A DNA stretch of 64,000 nucleotides, from positions 4,356,986 to 4,420,985 of the forward strand of contig VYZB01000023.1 in assembly GCA_013397455.1 (NCBI GenBank), given 5' to 3'. Under the pieces are notes generated by a model, which saw only the letters and a program-made list of their open reading frames with translations, searched no databases and was not told where the DNA came from. The position numbers and the translations under genes are program-made. This document shows positions 61,121-64,000 of this stretch, one piece after another (position 1 is the first letter of the stretch; the number at the start of each line of letters is the position of its first letter). This stretch comes from Crotophaga sulcirostris. Its lineage: Eukaryota; Chordata; Aves; Cuculiformes; Crotophagidae.

Positions 61121-64000
61121 GTTTGGCTTGACTGTGCTATGGGAGAGGAAAAAAGTGATGGCTTGCTTTTCTGGGTTCATGTCATTTTTTCACCCAATTC
61201 AGTAGTCCATTTAAATGAACCCACTGTGTCTGAGATGATATTATACTTTGTAATTATTTTTTTCCATGATTCTGGGCAACCCAGTATCAGAAGGTTTTCT
61301 CATCTAGTCTCTACTCATAAACTATTCTAAAATACCTTGAAACACCAGAGCCCTCAAAATGTTTTCTAGCTAACCTTTCCCTGTTGTGGCTCTCTTTGCT
61401 GTTTATCTGCATTTAACTAGTTTGAATCAGAGGGAGTTGCTTAGTTTTTACCGAAAGAAAGATTGGTACATAGATCTACATCTTTATTGTGAAATGTGGA
61501 ATTTTCAAAGTCTAAAATTTGTCTTAAAATAGTTAGATATTTCCTCTTTGTCTGTAAAGTAAGTGAAGCTTTCTTAAGAGGGTTAATTTTTCTCTTTAAT
61601 AGAGAAGAAAAAAAAATATATCTGTGAGTGTTAAAGAAAGTCAACAGTGCTTCCAAACTGCCAGAAACCAATTTCCGTGTTTACACTCCACTCAAACTCT
61701 AATTGCAAATTTCCTAGAGAGATCAATCCTCGCTAGTTGTCTTTGATGTCTTTTTAACTAGCAATTCTCAATAGATGTTATTGGTTCATTTGAACTCTTT
61801 AGAGGTGATGCAAAGGCAAGAAACATTTTTTGATTCGTGGATCTTTTCCTTGAAGAAGCTCAATGTTTAATATTCTAGTCAAATGGAAGCGTATTGCTTT
61901 TAAGACAGCCTAAAAAAGAAAAGCCAGAGCTTTAAACTTCGTTATCTATCACAGGATAACTAACTCCATGTTTTAGTACCTGTGTAAGTTGATTAATTTC
62001 CTTTGCTGTGGCTACTTATTCATATTAGTGACATTAGAGGGCCCTTGGGGATTCAGAGAGCCATTCCTTTGTTTAAGCGTTATTGTCTTTTATACAAGTA
62101 GAATTGGAAGCCCTTTGTATTTCTTACGAGCTGAAGCTAACCTTATTTATTGCATATACTGTGTGCTGCTAATAAGATTTTAGAGAACTTTGCATTTCTA
62201 GAGCTGGATGAGCTTTTTACTAAATCAACCACATACATCGAGATGGGTGTCCTGGCACCTTCTTCAGAGTCCTCCTGTGTGTTCTCTTTCCTACTCCCAC
62301 CCACATTCAATGCAGGCTGTTGTTACATTTCACAATTATTTGTATTCTGCTCATATGATTGTAGAACCATTCATCCTGCATCAGTTCTGCAGTGTTACGA
62401 TTGATCTTGAAATGCTTAGAAACTGTGTGTTTGGTTGTGGGTTGATCCTGGCAACAACCTCGCACTCAATGAAACTGTATTTAGAAATCCTTTGTAAAGC
62501 TGGGAGAATAAGTGAGTGTTACTTCTTACTGAACTACAGTTGATATTGCAAAATTTCCTAATATCTTGCTATCTTTGCTGACTGTTTTTTGTCCTGTGCT
62601 CTCACGAGAGAATAATTAAACATGAGAATATGTTGTCTGTGTATTCCTACACCAGATATACATAAGCAGATAAGTTGCACTTTTCTCTATTCTGTATTGG
62701 TTGCAGCTTGTTGCTGTTCTTCCATCCTGAAATCACTGAGGGAGAAAGTACAGTCAGAGTTGGAGGACATTGTCACTGGGCAATCACATTACTTGTCTTC
62801 TGTCTGCGTTTCTCTAACTGGAATATAGTAGTGATTTGCTTTAATAACAAATTTCAAGCATGAAAGTTAAAATGTGTGCCTATATAGAGTAAATTCCTCA
62901 GCTAGGAAATTGTGTACTGCAAAGCAGGAGATTAATTAAAAAACTTATACTGCATTGTCTCAGGCCTGCAGAATAAGTCATTAAACTCGCATGAAATAGT
63001 AATTACTCTTGTTTAATAGACATGAATGACATTAAAAAAACTAGTTTTTTTCTCCTGGAGTGATGATCTGTGCTTACCTTTTCTTCCATGAAAAATCTAC
63101 CAAAAATGTTTCGATACCCTTTTTTAACTTTGTATCAATGTCACCCTGGTGTATAGGGTTTGATATACCTAGCCTTTTCTCTTCTGCTCAAACTTTGAGC
63201 AGATTAAGATAGGAACAGGCAAAAAGTGGAAGGTGGGCAAACTCTTCAAAAGCAGCATCTGAAATTTAGGTGTACAAGCTCAAAAGAGTTGCTGCTTGGA
63301 ATTCAGTGTAGTGCAGTGTTAAATAACCACTGGAATACCTGGTGTGCCTGTATGCCTTTCTGCCATCGAGTGCCAGTGAACTGGAAGGTGAGTTGCTGCC
63401 TAGTGTGTAAATGCTGTGCAGTGGGAGCATAATAATGTGAGTTAGGTGAAATCTAAGTGGGAGGGTGTTGTGTACCTACCTCTGGAGGTGCTGGCAAAGC
63501 AGAGCAGGGCTGAGGAATAAGACACAATGGATGAGGTTTTCTTCTTAGCTCGTCATGGTGTCTGATGATGTCAGGTGGTCACGTAAAAGGGAGGATTTGC
63601 TAAGTGTCTGTGTGGCTGTTGGCACAGTTTAGTAATTCAACCTATGAATCAAAATTTATCCTTATTTTATCCTTATCCACACAGGATAAAAAAACCCAAC
63701 CAAAAATCAAGTGAGTTATTCGAGCGTATGAGGAAGTGTTTAGGGAAGCCAACATAGGCAATTATTTATAAATTCTCGTCAAGCTGTTTTTCAAGGCATC
63801 TGTACATTATTTTTCCATTTTGTACAGTTCACATGTGAATGAGTTGCTCCATGGAACATCTAAATGCAGCTATTTGGAAGGAAACTCAAGTTCTTAAGGC
63901 TTCCCAATTCAGGAAATGTTAGAAGCTATAACACCTTTTAAAGCAAAGGGGCACCCTCCCCACCCCAGTTGGTTGTGTTCCCTTTTCTAATTAATCATGA
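61121..64000. other. Intronic sequence without recognised genes (right edge)
   Basis: This is AT-rich intron 2 sequence to the window end. No exon of ST8SIA1 or another gene, no RNA gene and no repeat family is supported. Confidence 0.55.

Larger units (their letters stand above)
35091..64000 (+). other. ST8SIA1: ST8SIA1 intron 2 (partial, runs off the right edge)
   Basis: This begins with GTTAGT after exon 2 and contains no further segment resembling ST8SIA1. The next residues expected in the family (starting ATPFQ) are not seen, so intron 2 is at least 28.9 kb. It contains three old CR1 fragments, an 87-bp inverted repeat pair, simple repeats and one short CpG-dense patch. Confidence 0.88.

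Overview
The window is vertebrate nuclear DNA, almost certainly from a bird. It carries two exons of one gene separated by a very long, mostly AT-rich intron, and its only clear interspersed repeats are CR1 LINE retrotransposons, the dominant transposon of avian genomes. One 345-base run of N is an assembly gap. I see no bacterial, plasmid or phage features, no CRISPR array, and no tRNA or rRNA gene. The species cannot be fixed from the sequence.

The gene is ST8SIA1 (alpha-2,8-sialyltransferase 1, GD3 synthase) on the + strand. Coding exon 1 lies at 27-211 in a GC- and CpG-rich start region cut by the window edge. Exon 2 lies at 34946-35090. Joined across the 34.7-kb intron 1 they encode residues 1-110: a short cytoplasmic tail, the Golgi signal-anchor, the stem, and the start of the lumenal domain. 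The frame closes exactly on a codon boundary at the exon 2 donor. The remaining exons, with the sialylmotifs, lie beyond the right edge, so 35091-64000 is intron 2.

Intron 1 begins with a degenerate minisatellite of about 1 kb that is free of stops in several frames. It also holds two head-to-head CR1 fragments (12.3-13.25 kb), a 1.5-kb CR1 with an unbroken 485-codon reverse-transcriptase frame (18.13-19.68 kb, minus strand), a possible old LINE relic near 29 kb, and a longer CR1 (30.7-33.1 kb) with an ORF1 esterase, an ORF2 endonuclease, an internal deletion and the assembly gap. Intron 2 holds three older CR1 fragments (49.9, 58.8 and 60.7 kb). It also has a 94%-identical 87-bp inverted repeat with a 1.18-kb spacer (47.05-48.41 kb) and an isolated CpG-dense patch near 59.4 kb.

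I found no convincing new multi-gene system. The signals most worth a second look are the 87-bp inverted repeat, the orphan CpG patch, the minisatellite that keeps the exon 1 frame open past its splice donor, the rearranged CR1 copies, and a weak antisense Ig-like coding trace near 8-8.8 kb.
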